Made by a program: the position numbers and the translations under genes. Below, one piece after another: positions 1 to 13,600 of a stretch of DNA of 64,000 nt (within the stretch, counting starts at the first letter, position 1; each line of letters starts with the position of its first letter). Source of the stretch: Entonaema liquescens (Eukaryota; Ascomycota; Sordariomycetes; Xylariales; Xylariaceae); contig CADCSX010000006.1 in assembly GCA_902805475.1 (NCBI GenBank), positions 124,001 to 188,000 on the forward strand, read 5' to 3'. Under the pieces are notes generated by a model. It saw only the letters and a list, made by a program, of their open reading frames with translations, did no database searches and had not been told where the DNA came from.

Positions 1-25
1 TCGATTAATAGTCGCCTTTTTTTTC

Positions 26-3023
26 TCAAACTTCCGTTTTAACAGCAGGCATACCAGGAGACTCCACGACTGACGGTAAGGGTTTAAAAAGTTGCGTCAT
101 GTCCAGAGTAAGATTGGTAACGGCAAAGTCGTTATCAATATCGCTCACGGACCCAAGTTCTTCGCCCCTTGAAGCCCCGTCCGTCATAACCCACGACTTC
201 ACATTTTTAAGTAGTTGTATGACCTGCCTAAATCGACTGTCCGGAGCCAGTTGCAAGTCCGCCACCGAAGTGTTCTTGAGCATCCATTTCGCAAGCCAGA
301 AAAAGTGTATTCCATCACGACAGAAACCATACCGCCTAGGATTCGAAACCGAAGGAGGAAATTGAATTGCCATGTCCATATCCCAATACGATTTAAACTT
401 ATCGAGTGCAGTGCAAAGAGTCTTATACGTCTGAGCCGAAAACCCGGCAACCGGCGTACTGGTTGCACTGTTAGCCGCGCTCGCGTTGCCACTCCCCGTA
501 TCCGTTCCGCTCGTGATTACCCAGTCATTCTGTGAAAGAGGTGTAGCAGCACCGTCTAACGCAGCAATACGTCCTTCGATTTGAGCGCGCCTGATCTGGG
601 AAATGATAGCGTGAACCAAAATGAATTTGCCATACAGATTCGTGCTCCCGGGGTGTATTTGATAGGATCCGTGGAATAGAGCAGCGAGTGTTAGGTTCAA
701 CTCGGGTTGCTTACTGCGCTGCGATCCATCCGGATTTTGTCTCCTTGCCGCGTCGGATCCGTACAGGTTAAGTCCCTGCGCGCAGTCAACTGCGGATTGC
801 GCCTCCCAGACAGCATCATCGGCAGGTAGCGGAACTCGAATCTCGAAACTATCAAATTGAGGTTCGCAGTTAAAATAAAGAGTACGCGCAACGTCAAGAA
901 GATATATCATATGCATCACTCGGATGCGCGACTCTTGTTCTACCCACGCTGCCCAATCAAATTGTCCGGGATTCAGGTCTTCCAGTGAGATTTTCGGTTG
1001 ATGAAAGATGCTGTATAAGGATGAGTCGTTTCTGACTTGCAGCAAATCAAATCTTCGGCTGATATCCACCACCAGAGGAAAGATTCTCCTAGCACTTTCG
1101 CGCTGAATAGGTGTGCCGTTCCATATAAGAAGTGACGACATTAGAATAAGTGCCTGTAACCGCTCAATATCTCTTCTGTCTCGACCGTTACCAAATTTAA
1201 GACCGGCTGGCGCCTCGCTGCTATCGAATAGATCGCAATCGCGCTCGAGTGCTATCTTTAGAAAATTCGTTATCTCTCGAACATTGGAAGACGCGGCATT
1301 GTTAGAGTAGCAAGCGCCGATGCAGCACATTGAAGCTATGAGACCTGTATATGCTTCCATAATACGGAAGGTGGGGATATGGAGGAACGAAAAATGGAAG
1401 TGGAAATGGATGTATGAATCAAGAAAGTCTCTAATGTTGACAGGAGAAAAGAAGTCGTTGAGGCCGGCGGTGTGGCTAGAGGGTACCGTGCCGGGGGGGT
1501 GGAAGAAGTTGAGGATTTGCGAAGAGAGTCGTAGGTAAGGATCTTGCGTCGACGGTTGCATGTCCCAATTCGAGAAAAAAAGCGATCGGTCGTTCACATC
1601 GTTCGGGGCCATGCCTGGCATGCCACTGGTTCTTTCGGAAGTGAGGTTAGGCTCGGTTTTGATTGCGGTCTGATTCTGTCCAATATTAGGAGGGAACTGA
1701 TTGACGTAGGCATGGTGCGCACCAGACTGTGGAAACATCTGGGACCAGTCAAGGCCAGATTGTTGGTTTGAGCCAGAAGCTCCATACATAGGCATGCCAT
1801 TTTGGCCCGGAGGCATGTTAAAGTTGGCCAGCTGAGGGTTGATATTCGAAGGTATCGAATTCGACACATCGCCGTTGTAACCGCCGGTCATGCTTCTTCG
1901 GTCCCGGTTACCGTTCTCGTCCATCCGACTCATACTGCTTGATCTAGAAAGCTGGTTCTGGTCGTTGGCCATGTTTCCCATACCATCTTGGATCTGGACC
2001 ATACCGAAAGGGTGGACGACATTATCACCTGGCATGTTAGTCATGCCATTCATGTGAGCCAAATCACCCTCGTTAGCCTTCTGCGCATTTTGCTGCTGCT
2101 TCTTAACGTGTGCTTGGGGATGAGACAAATGGCTCACCCCAGTGGGGTTTCCTCGTCGGATCGAACACTTTTGGAAGTGACGTTTCAAAATATCACTTCG
2201 CGAAAACGTATCACGGCACAACACGCACATGTATGGGCGGTCGCCGGTGTCTATAAATTAAGGTTAGTAAAGTGGAGAATACCGTTGTGGACCGGTGAGA
2301 CTCACGGCGGAGAAGGTGGCGCTTAAGGTGCTTTGCGTGGAGGTAAGTCTTTGTACAGTGGGGACAAGGGAATTTCCCATCCGCATCTTTCTGCGGGATT
2401 ACCGTGTTCTTAGACGCACCACTGCCGGTAGGGGCGGCGGGTCTTCCCGGAGCGCTAGGCAATATACCACGGCGTCCTTGCGAGCCGACTACGTGTGTAG
2501 GCTGCTCATTGTCCTGAAGTAGAGACTGTTGGTGCGGCATCATGGGGCTTCCACTATAAGGCGATGGTAACCCAGTCTGCGGCATGACTCCGCCAGCGGG
2601 CATGGGACGAAGGACAGGGGGTCGCGCCGCCGCAGGGGCTGGGGCGATGGGCTGGGGGTGAGAAGCCGCGACAGAAGTTTGCGGCATCATCGAAGACGAT
2701 GTAGGGTAGCCCTGCTGAGGTTGCTGATACTGATTAGGCATCATACCATAAGAACCACGCGTAGGGCCTGAATTAGGCGGAGGGTATTGGCTCATGTTAG
2801 GCGGTTGGGGAGTATTAGGAGTGCCAGGGGTCCTTGGGGTGTGAGGATGGCTACCGTAGATGGATTGCATAGCAGAGGCGTTGTGCTGCAAAGGCGGCAA
2901 TGTGTGCTGAATGGACGCGTGTTGTAATTGGTTAGGGGAGATCGCCGCTGGCGAAGGGTAAGTAGAACCTGAGGTGTTTATGCCGTTAGACGAGTACGGG
3001 TTTTGGTTTGAGCCACTGTCCAT
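26..3023 (-). CDS. C2H2 zinc-finger transcription factor with fungal_trans domain
   Basis: Predicted nuclear DNA-binding regulator of 980 residues in two exons, 2306..3023 and 26..2250 on the minus strand. The 55-bp intron (2251..2305, GTGAGT...TATAG) splits the last His codon of finger 1. Finger 1 (about residues 220-240) is a classical C2H2 finger beginning CPHC. Finger 2 (about 248-268) begins CVLC and closes with Cys, so it is C2HC. The usual TGDRPY linker joins them. The N-terminus is rich in Pro, Gln, Ser and Met and looks disordered. From about residue 510 the sequence resembles the fungal-specific transcription factor domain (PF04082). I start at the first ATG (3023); the frame extends a few codons upstream but only to a TTG. 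Target genes cannot be told from sequence. The very long gene-free region upstream fits a heavily regulated developmental factor, which is inference. Confidence 0.88.
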
Positions 3024-4800
3024 ATCCTTGTTCAAATGGCAATTGCAAATGAGGCCACGATTGCTCGAAATGAAGCAATCCTAGGTCTCGTAAGTGCTAA
3101 CAATTGTTTCTGATTTCCACCTCTTCCTTTCTTTGTCCGAGGCTCAATCGAAAGCGACTAAAACCCTGCACGTAGCGAACGTGGTGATGTTGATGCGCGA
3201 CGGCGGGGTGGATTTATTAGCGAGCGAACGCGTTGGCGTTGGCGTTGGATGCTATGATGACAGGTGTCGCAGGTCAGAAAAATTGAATGCAGTGATCTAA
3301 GGATCCTGAAAATTCCTCCACGCCTATTACCCGACCTGTGGATGAAGATGTTGACGCCAGTGCGGATGTTTAGATTATCGCGCAAGGTGCAAGGCCGACG
3401 ATAGTGATGCCGCAAGGCAGTTAAAAAAAGGAAAATAAAATAAAAATTAAGCGGCGATGAGGGGAAGTGTGTTTTGGGGTAGAATTGGGGATTGAATGGA
3501 GCAGGTGGACGAAAGTAGTTCGTGAGGCTCCAAACCCAGCAGCAGAAGATGGGACTGATGGGGTCCAAATGGTGTTTCTAAAGTGGAGAATTTGGGTCCA
3601 CGTTCCTCGAGGTGAGAGGTGTGGTGGTCGTGACTTCTTATTTCAACCGAATCAACTAATTTACCCCCTTCTTAACAGGGAAAAGGAACCGTGGTAAATT
3701 TTTTTTTTTGTTTCGGTCGGTTTTATTATTTTGGTTCGCCTGAGTACTAGCCCTTGTCAGAAATCAAACTCGCGTGTCTCGCCTGGTAGACCAGAGCAAG
3801 TCCAGGTACAAGGTACAAAAATACGCCTGAAAAGGAAAAGTGGGTTTGAGTGCCGAAAAGAACCGTTTAGTCGGTTGGTGGGTAGTGGATGTAGTGAATT
3901 GGCGGCGGACAAGTGGATGCCGTGATGAATGGATGACGGTGACTCGTCGAGATGTTGATGCATGCAAACTGCAAGTCAAATTTCAAAGTGGGTGGGTGGT
4001 GTCAAGTCTGGGTTTGGGGTCTTTTGGTGTGGGAAAAGGGTAAAAAAAGGGTAAAAAGAAAAATAAGTAAATAAAAAAATAAGAATCAAACAGGAAAATG
4101 GTGGATGCGACAGGTTGCAGGAGCGGGTATTGTAGTAGTAGATGGGATGGGGGTACCTTAAGCTGACACTGCTGATGTATGGTAATGATAGGTTTCAAGG
4201 CTTTAAAAGCGTAGCAAGAATAGATTTTTCCTTCCTCGTTCTTAAGGGAATTTCTTTTCTCTTTGATCAGAAAAGGGGCGTGCGTTCCCTTAACGCGTCG
4301 GACAATGATAAGTGAGGAAAAAATAAAAATAATAAAAATAAGAAGGCGGGAAAAAAAAATATGAACAGGATAAGAGACACACACACTTACAACAAGCTTA
4401 AGATCCACCTCAAGGTACTAAATTCAGAGTTGCTTTGCCCCTCTTACGACCTTTTTGCACGTGGACACGAGTTGGTTTATAAATTTTTTTTCCTTTCCTT
4501 TCCTACAAGCGGTCAAGAGAGATGAAGGATGAGATCGCGGAGATTCTTGTCAATGGACAGGAAGCCAACTACGAATCGAGTATGGCGTCTTTTTTTTTGT
4601 TCGTCAGTAAGGACGGGGGGAGAGTTACACACGGGTAGAAATAGATGAGGGTAAAGAGAAGACAGGAAAAGGGGAGAAAAGAGAAATGTTCGAGAGACTA
4701 AGGGCGAGGTTGGAAAGTAAATACCAAGTTTAGAAGAGCGGGAGGAGGAAAGAAATTCAACGATCAAATCATTTCATCAATTCCTAGGAAATCAGTAGGT
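3024..4800 (-). promoter_or_regulatory. Probable 5' leader and proximal promoter of the C2H2 factor
   Basis: No conserved coding sequence was seen. Read on the minus strand, the segment has long pyrimidine tracts (for example around 3420-3460, 3690-3730, 4040-4090, 4310-4360 and 4480-4500). Such tracts are common near transcription starts of filamentous fungi. Short ATG-initiated frames occur here and could act as upstream ORFs, but none is conserved to my knowledge. The transcription start is unknown. Confidence 0.35.
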
Positions 4801-7800
4801 AAAATCGTTCGTCGCGACATGAGCGAGTCGCTTCCTTGAAGACGCAGGAGTCAGGGCATGTATGTATGTAAGTAGAAAGAAGGAGGTACATGTACAAACT
4901 GTACAAACGGCGGCTATGCTTCAACTGAAGAAAATACGTAGCGAGTTGTTACAAGTATGCGTATAAACAGTATATCTCAGGAGACCAGGGTCTGGCGGTG
5001 CCTAGGGTATTAGTACCGCAACGGGTTAGACACATCCGCTAGATACGCGTGCTACGTAGCTGTTGGCTAGCGGCTGGCTGCTAGCCACCAAGGGTTCAAC
5101 TATGCAGTAACTACAGCACGGACCTTGCCAGGGCACGCGAATGATTTGTGGCAGGCGAGAAACAATCCCAAGTCACAGTATGTACCCACCTAGGCTACGT
5201 ATGTACCTTAGGTATTAACCAAGCTGCACGTCTACCTTACGGATCTAGGGTAATGAACTTTTCTAGACTTGGATCTTCGACGTGTACATACTATGTTCGT
5301 ACGAGACTTACCTACCGGACCTAACAATACCTGCATTTAAACATACCGCGTACATACCCGCATACTATATGCATTTGAAGAGAGAAAAAAAATGTTCGTG
5401 CGTACATAGAAGGAAGGTCAAGATGTATGTAGGTCCAGTAGTAGGTGTATGTAGGTCAGGTAGTACATGGTGGATGAATGTAGTTAGGTTAGGTACTATG
5501 TAGCTAAGGTAAGAGCAGGTAAAAAATGGGTGGTTAGAGGTATGGAAATGAGGAGACGTGAAGAAAGTACGATATAGAGAAAATGTATTGGATGCGCTTA
5601 ATTAGGTTTGAGTCTACTTAGTACTTAGATAGCTTATTGGCGTCTCCTATGCAACTTTCTTACATGTTCCTCTCTTTTACATACTTGCACCACCTCGCAG
5701 CGAACATCGTCAACTAGGACGCTGTACCCTCTATTCGGAAGTCTGGCCAATTGGTTCCCTTTTCAGCCAGGCAGAATATCCAGCTCCCATAGGACCGCTT
5801 CTCGTTGCCGCCTTAAGCCACATCACACCTAGCATGCCTCAATTATTGCTTTGATCATTGATCGCCTCTGCCTACTTGGGATAATCAGATGCGAGAGAAT
5901 CGCTCGTGTTGAGAAAGGGCGTACAGTTGCACGACACGACACGTCGTGTTTGCTACCGTACGCAGTTAAGGGGTGGGAGTGTGTATGGCATGGTATAGTA
6001 AGGTATAAGTGAGGTAGATAGATAATGAACGCATTTGGTTGGATACCTACGAGTTAGAATATACTATGTAGCTTCGTTCTAGTCGACTTCGAACAACGCC
6101 TCCGGTAACGTGCGACATGTATGTGTATGATTTGACTTTTCATTTTTCACTTTTTTTTTTTCTTCTTCTTCTTTTCTTACTCTCCTCTTCTTTATTTACA
6201 CCTATGGGTAATACGGACGTACATATTTTAGATATCATGAGGTATTTGACATGTAGTAAGTATGTAGTAGATGGTAAGAGATAGTATAATAATAAATGGT
6301 AGTACATAATAATAAATATCCTAATTCCCTTTCCCCTCATTGGTAAACTAATCCATGAACCTCGAACCATGGGAAGCGTGAACACCATTACATTACTACC
6401 GTAGCAGTACCATATTATCCCATCGTAGGACATTTCTCCCGTGCATTCGTGCATGATAGACTCTAGAGACCGATAAAAAAAAATAATTAGAATAGAAGTA
6501 TGTAAATGTAATCACACCTGATGCGCAATCCATGCATGCTTCTTGGAACACAAGACGGTTAGTTCCGATAGCATCATTGCCCTTTCGCCCTATCCATCTG
6601 TTGTCACTTTATGGTCACTTGATGGATTCTATCGCGACGATTTGTTAGCTTCTCTTCCCTACGTCCATACCTTCCTATCTTCCCTCAAAACAAATCATAC
6701 GATGAAATATCGTAATTCAAACTACGATACGTATTATCTACTATGTAATACTATGTAACAGTCCAATTGGACACGAGCCTCAAAAACTCAGCCGTCAATG
6801 CGTCTACTGATTTGTTGGCATACATGCGCCTAGTCCAGGATCGTACCTATCCATTGGGCGATCATCTGTGGCCGCCGACGGGAATAGCCAATCCAAGAGA
6901 AACGGTACTGTTATCCCGGCTGGGATACGTGAGCTTCCCCGATGATCCATTCTACCGTTGCTCGTATAAAAAAAAAAAAAAAAAAAGGTACGATACCTTT
7001 TCGATTACTTAAAAGAATTAAAATATCTATCTAGTTACTCGGATCCTATATAGTTTGGATTTATTTCATTTTATTTCTCGTCGTTATTCGATTCTGTAAG
7101 AACTCCTATTCTTCCCAAGGGATGGTTGTATCGAAGGGAGAAAAAACAATTTTCACAGCTTCGAGAACGAAGAACGAAAAAGGCATTCCGATCTTAATAA
7201 TAGTATCATTTTCACATGCACTTCATATGCTACTGCAACTTTACCCCCAACGCATATACAAATACATATATACAAATATATATATATGTGTGCCGTGCTA
7301 TATCCGATATGCGCGACTCAAGCGAACTACATAAGACTACAACTGAATCAGGCGAAGCTGCCCAGGGAGTTGGGCTTCAAACTGTAATGCATGATTGCGT
7401 CGAACAGCTTGATGCATGAAAACGTGCAGACACCGCGTTCTTCCCTATAGGATACCAGTTTGTCAAAATCAAAGTATTCGTGCGAAATGTTCCTAAGATG
7501 TAGTATCGTGAGATTAGTCGAGTCGAATCGAACCAGAATACACAAGCGAGTGGTGTTCGATGCATCCTCGTTTTCCGAAGTCGTAGTGTTCGAATATAAG
7601 TTCTAAGCTATTGGAAGCTCTGATCTTCGAAGCCATGAAATCTTCTTAAGTCTAGACTTTTGACAACGATATAGCCGCCGTAACACATTTATCGCCCTGC
7701 TCAAAGTCTAGCAATAGCACTGGACACGGATGTTGGGGCTTTCTCGATTCTTCGTCATGACAATGCCTCAAAGGGGAAAAATAGGGCTTTACTAGACCGT

Positions 7801-10600
7801 TCTTCATTGCCGAACGCTAACTGGAATGACGAGACAGTGGGGTCTCTTCTCTCGACCTTGCTCACACGCGACTAGGATCTAAGATGTAATAGACAGTGTT
7901 GATCAATGGACGATTGCAAACTTATGAGTCTCTGAAAAATAAACATGTATATGACCGTAGTAAACACTGTGATGGCATAAGGGTTATCATTATCGCGAGA
8001 AGGACTTGGTAATTAATCTACAAACGTTACGACAATCTTTGGTAGGCTTTGATCGAGAGCTAGATCTATCCATTGATCATGGCGTCAAAAACCATATCGA
8101 GCACTATGAAATATGGGCTAAGACCGATTCGTGAACGAGATACGCGAGGAAGAAGTAGCTAGCCTACCGAGTCAAGCGAAACGGGTCTAAGACCATTCGA
8201 TGGCTTCTTAGTCTGATCCATGATGAGCCCCCAGTCTCGCCAAGCCAGTTCGGTAATTGTTGATTGACTCTAGGAAGTCGATATGAAGAGATGCCGAGAT
8301 CACCGCCGTAAAGGATACAATTACCTACTGTAACCCGGATGGACTGGATTCATTTACCAGACTGGCCCTCAGCGCGAAGTGTAGACTTTGGCACTGTTTG
8401 TATCCCTTAAACTAAGACTAAATATCTCTCATCTTTCCTCCCTACTCGGCAACTATGATATAAAGTAAGTAGTTAGATAATATCACAAACAAGCCTAGGC
8501 AGAACCGTCGGTCTAGGTTACGGGAATATATGCACGCCGAACTCGCAGTGACAGGTTTGTCGAGATTCTTTTCCCTCGGGTAATACAACAGTATCCATTA
8601 ATAGCAATTACATTATAAAAAAAGAGTTTTCACTCAGCTTGCTAGACAATAAGCACGGGGTTTTTCAAACTACATAAGCAAGCAAGCAACACAAGTAGTC
8701 CATCATCATTGGCGCTGTCGCGTTCCGAGGACAGAGATTTGGAACATAGGAGATCGGTTAATGTTGGTGCTGAGTGGATAACGATGCCTTGAACTGCTGA
8801 ACTCCCATCCATGGCGAAGATGCAAAGCTAGGAAGGGTGGAGCTTCGTGGGAGTCTGATGTAGTATGTAGTTGGGTCCTTGGAGACGATCCTGGGAAATC
8901 TCCAGGAAAGCCCCATACAAAACCGCACAAATCCCATCCACCACATCCTCCGTCAACCATTGCTGCGGGTTTTGTGCAACGTAGAGTGGACACCTCAGCT
9001 TCAGCCTCCAAAAGGTGGGCAGATCTGAATATGCGCGACATGGCCCCGAATCTCTGTCGAATTAATCAAGACAGCACGCGTACGGGGACCCAGCTTGTGT
9101 AACTACATAGCTCCAATTTAAAAGGGCCATTATGTCTCCAGTCCTTCCATAACCCTTCTACGACGGTGTAGACTTGGTGTCCTTTTTTTTTTCTTTTGAA
9201 GGAGGGGGGAAGTTGTGGTAAGGGGCACTAACACACCATGTCAGCAAGGTCAAGGCACTGAACGACTTATCTTCATCAAGATGCCGTAAGTTTTCCTCTA
9301 GATGGCGGGAGTCCCACCTCCCACATGGCATTTTGTCATCTGGCATCACTTTTGCTTTGGGTGTGTATGCTTTAACTTGCACTAATGAGTTAATATTGAA
9401 GTCAAGCGTCTATATAGTATCTCAGTAGTTCAAAGCCAGATGAGGACATAACGCGTAGCCTCGTTTCTCCCCGAAAGAGTAATCATTTGTTTATTAAGCA
9501 TCAACAGCTTCCAAGTTTTAAATCGTTTATCACGGTTTAGATGAGGGCTTTTATAAGCTTGGCGACCGGTTTTGGAACCCTGCCATACATAGTGCAGGAT
9601 CGAAAAAGGACATTCCGATTCTGTGGCAGGGATAGGCGGCTGAGAGCGTTTTCTGTTGATAATGAATCGCATCTCGTAGGAAGCACGTAAACAAGATAGA
9701 CATCGTGGACTGCTAGCCTAGCATCATGGATTTCTCTTATTGCTTCCAGCCGATTCCATACAACCTTACCTCAGACTACTTTGCGTCGGTAGGTGTGTAC
9801 AATACAATGCTGTGCGCACATGTATGTATTGATCGTAGCACATACACACATACACACGTACACAAGCCTCCTAAACCGCACACGCACAGTATCTGCTCTA
9901 GAACAACAACAGCCGGGATAGTCGAGTACGGACGGTGTAGCAAACGATTAGGGGCGTCATCATTACATATTTGGGTATCTTCTAAGCTCGATAGTTCGTC
10001 TACGCGCCCCAGCAGACTGTGATCGAAACTAGATGAAAACACGAGAAGCTGTTGGGGGAATGACTTGCCTCGGAGACGTAACGTTCGAGTGCAGATGATA
10101 TCAACGTCAACAGATCATTCGCGGACCCTTTTATGTCTTCAATGGCAACTGGCACATCTCTCTGTACATTTACATAGTATCTGTATAAGAGTAGTAAGAT
10201 ATGTACTATACTCGCTCACCAGGGGGTGTTACATACAAATATAGGGTAGGTACTACTACAAGATACGCATTCATCTCCGCCTGTTCGCCATTGGTGGACT
10301 TAGATGCACCATGTTGCAAGGAGGTCCCTGCACACAACCGGGTATCCGCCGGACCACTCAAGCCGCAAAGAGTGACGAGTCGACACTCCCGAAGAAGAAA
10401 AACTCGAGACGGGCCGTGAGGACTTCAAAACCGTCTCTTTCGGTCAGCAAGCATTACGCGGTCAAAAAGAGACAAAATTCGGCCGGAAGAAAAAGTAAAG
10501 GGAGGCGGGTTATGTAGGTTTTCGCTACGTCCTACGTAGACCGGGAAAGGGGGCTCTGTTGAATCGGATATTATTCATTAGTGTTCATCAGCGTCCTGCT
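4801..10600. other. Long intergenic stretch, no supported gene
   Basis: No recognisable gene in either strand. The sequence is dotted with short TACGTA, TACCTA and TAGGTA words and microsatellites, including an A-run at about 6968-6986 and a TA-rich run at about 7255-7290. On the minus strand, about 8705-9030 has a frame that reads like a piece of protein-coding sequence but has an internal stop and no match I recognise. The remaining open frames are short and look like chance. Confidence 0.5.
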
Positions 10601-13600
10601 GACCTCACATACATATTACCAGGTAGGTAGGTAGTTCTTATTCAGATTCTCATCATCATCATTCTCATTCATCATCCAACACTAGCCAATCCTTATCAAC
10701 CCGTGGTGCTTTCGGTGCTTCGTTATTATGTACCATCGAATGTGAGAAAAAAGGACATGTACATTTGAATTTCGTATCTACCTCATATTTACATTTTATG
10801 TAGATATGTAGATATGTAGACACATCGGTCTGGTCAAGTACCCTGATACTTTGACGATCATCTCCTGGGATTATTTTGCAATTATCCGGGATATAGCTAT
10901 GCAGCAATCCAGGCTGCGGTCAAGGAAAGCCGTGGCTCGTAGACCGGGGGGTTGTGTTAAGGGTATGCTACCCCTTTTGGTTTAACGTCCTCCTGTCCGA
11001 CCTTTGTATGTCGTCCAACCATTCCCAATTCCCCAATTCCTTGCCTCTCCTGTTTGGCGGTCAGTGTTTATTAGCATGATTCTTGCATCATCGCCAACCG
11101 CCCTGGCCGAGCTTGCACCGAAATGCTATCCTAGTTATCCTATCATACCGAATTCAGGAACCCTTTGCCCCCCATCTTCGCATGCGAGGTTTTTCATGGC
11201 CGTGTGACTATGCATCGTGTCTTCAATAAATGTGGTAATCATGTCAAGACGAGACGATATTTCAAGTGCCGATACCGCCGCTGTTACGCATGGCAATTTT
11301 TCCAAGTTCGACCGCAACATCGTGACCCCCATTCAGAAGAGGGAGGTTGAAGCGACAAGGGACCATGAAAGCCTTCCCAAGCTCCCAGATCAAAAAGAAA
11401 ATTAAAAATTAAAGTATTTATATAAAAAAAAAAAAAAAATCAAACCAAAATAACTCCCCGCGACGCATAGACAAGAAGGACTTTAGGAAAACCCTTATGG
11501 GTATTATTTTTTTTAGGAGACTTGTCTCATCGCGAATTCTACAATACGTACATACTAATTCCTAATTTCCTAGTGACGCGGTTGCAAGTTATTTCAAAAA
11601 CCGCTTAACCGGCAGGGCTGGCACGAACCATGACGAATACGCGGTATCGTATATATATATATATTTATATGTACTTACATGTGTATGTGTGTATACGTGG
11701 GAGCGTGGGATAACTACCCTAAGTAAAACGTTCACTACGTACGACATGCTACGGTATATGTGATATATATGGTATGGGATGTAATGTAGGTAGGCTTATG
11801 CCGCCGGCAATGATTCCCCCACCGCCACACCCAACGATCATTATATAAAGTTGCTGGATGGCGCGCTTGCGAGCGAGGCGCGCATCTACTGCTTCCGAAA
11901 TTATGTAGACACTGATTATTCATAGTGATTATTCATAGAACAGGATCCAGATGCCAGTTCCCCCGGTCCTATCATGCGAAGACCGCCCATGAGATCCTCG
12001 TTCCGTAGCGACTCAGATCAAAGGGACCAAAGGACCAAAGATGTTCATACATTAAACATAACAGCATAGTTAGCTAATCCAGCATTTGCGGACAACAGGA
12101 ACTCTGAAGCACTGACGATTTCACGCATGGTCCTGCCACAGATTCCCCCAACGTGGACGGTTACACCAGTTGCGACAACAAGGGCAAGCATCAGCTGGTT
12201 TCGCCCTAGGGTCTGACGGTTCTTGTTCGGGGATGGCCTCCTGAAGAAAACGACCGGGCTTCCGATAAAGGCAATCCGCAGGGAATAACTGATGAAGATC
12301 TTATGAGCTGCGATCCTGATAGGCTTCTATCAGCCAAGTCCCAAACTAGGCAAGGGTTTATCTGAAATATTGTGCATTAAAAACAAAAAAAAAAAAAAAA
12401 GTTATGCATTCAGCATGGAAACGATCAACGCCTAGAATAACGGTCTTGACGCAATTCATTCAACACACAAAAGTATCACTCACGATGCTTTGCAATCCAC
12501 GTAAATACGACTCTTCTAAAAACTTATGGCCTAAACTTTGGACAACTTCAAGCCAATATTATTCCATCATGTATTAGTTAAGTGTCGCCTTATTTTTGCA
12601 TTCAAATTACTTATCAAATTTTATACCTTTATGACTTGGACTAGCTGCGCCTTAGAGGATTCCGGGTTACGGTTTTGCTTTCCATACTTGTTTATTTCGA
12701 GATCGTCTAGCGCTCAAAAGCATTGCCTTTCCCCGCAGCTTCGTTGGGTAGGGCGCATGAAGCATTGGCGCTCGTTGGCACGCAGTGCAATCAGAAGTTG
12801 TATAGAAATGAACAAGAAGAGGCCAATCTTAGGTTGCAGGAGTGAATCCCGAAAACTCCGGGATTTGTTCGAGTCATGTTACTCGTTGTTACTGCGAATA
12901 AGAGAAAGGGTAGTGCCGGCAGAACAAAGTCGTCTCCTGCATCTAGACCTGCCTAGACTCGGTGATGCACGCTGACCGTCTATACATATATTTACCATTC
13001 GATATGACGAGTGAAGACATTCTGCGTTCTGTATAACTACTTGATATTACTAACCTTGGTTTTAATGGTATGTACCTACGGTAGGTAATTACGAAATGAT
13101 CGTCTATCGTCTATCGTCTATCAATTAAGAGCAGTGAGAAACCCCGCCGGCTGAAGCAAGTCATCACGATCGTCCCGAACATAGCTAGTTCATAACACAG
13201 GAAACATACAACCGTTGGAATCTATCTGACGAAGCACTTGGATAGTTTGACGATAGCTTCCGTCAACTCCGGCGGAGGAAATCAGTATACACTGCGTGCA
13301 GGTTCCAAACTTAGAGATACACCGTCCGGACGGTAAATGCCGTCTAGATGGTATACATCATCGTTCTAAGTAAACTTTTTTATTAGGGTAGCTTAATAAC
13401 ATAATATATTCTTAGCATACCAAAGCCTTTCTTTTTCCCAATCTAAATAAGCCTCCCGTTAGCTTCAGCATTGTTACTTCGACACCTCTATCATTCTGTT
13501 GAATCGAGCGTCACAATTTTCGTGGAAGTAATTGCACCCAACGAAAACAGTAAGACCGCAGGGTTAATATAGAATAAGACCTACAAAATATAATGATGAT

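Noticed and set aside
7500..7560. Possible tRNA B box GGTTCGATTC on the minus strand
   Set aside because: Flanking bases do not pair into a T stem and there is no A box at the right distance.
12053..12330. About 90-codon minus-strand open frame with hydrophobic stretches
   Set aside because: Frames of this length are common by chance in the window, the ATG is late, and no family resemblance or splice context was found.
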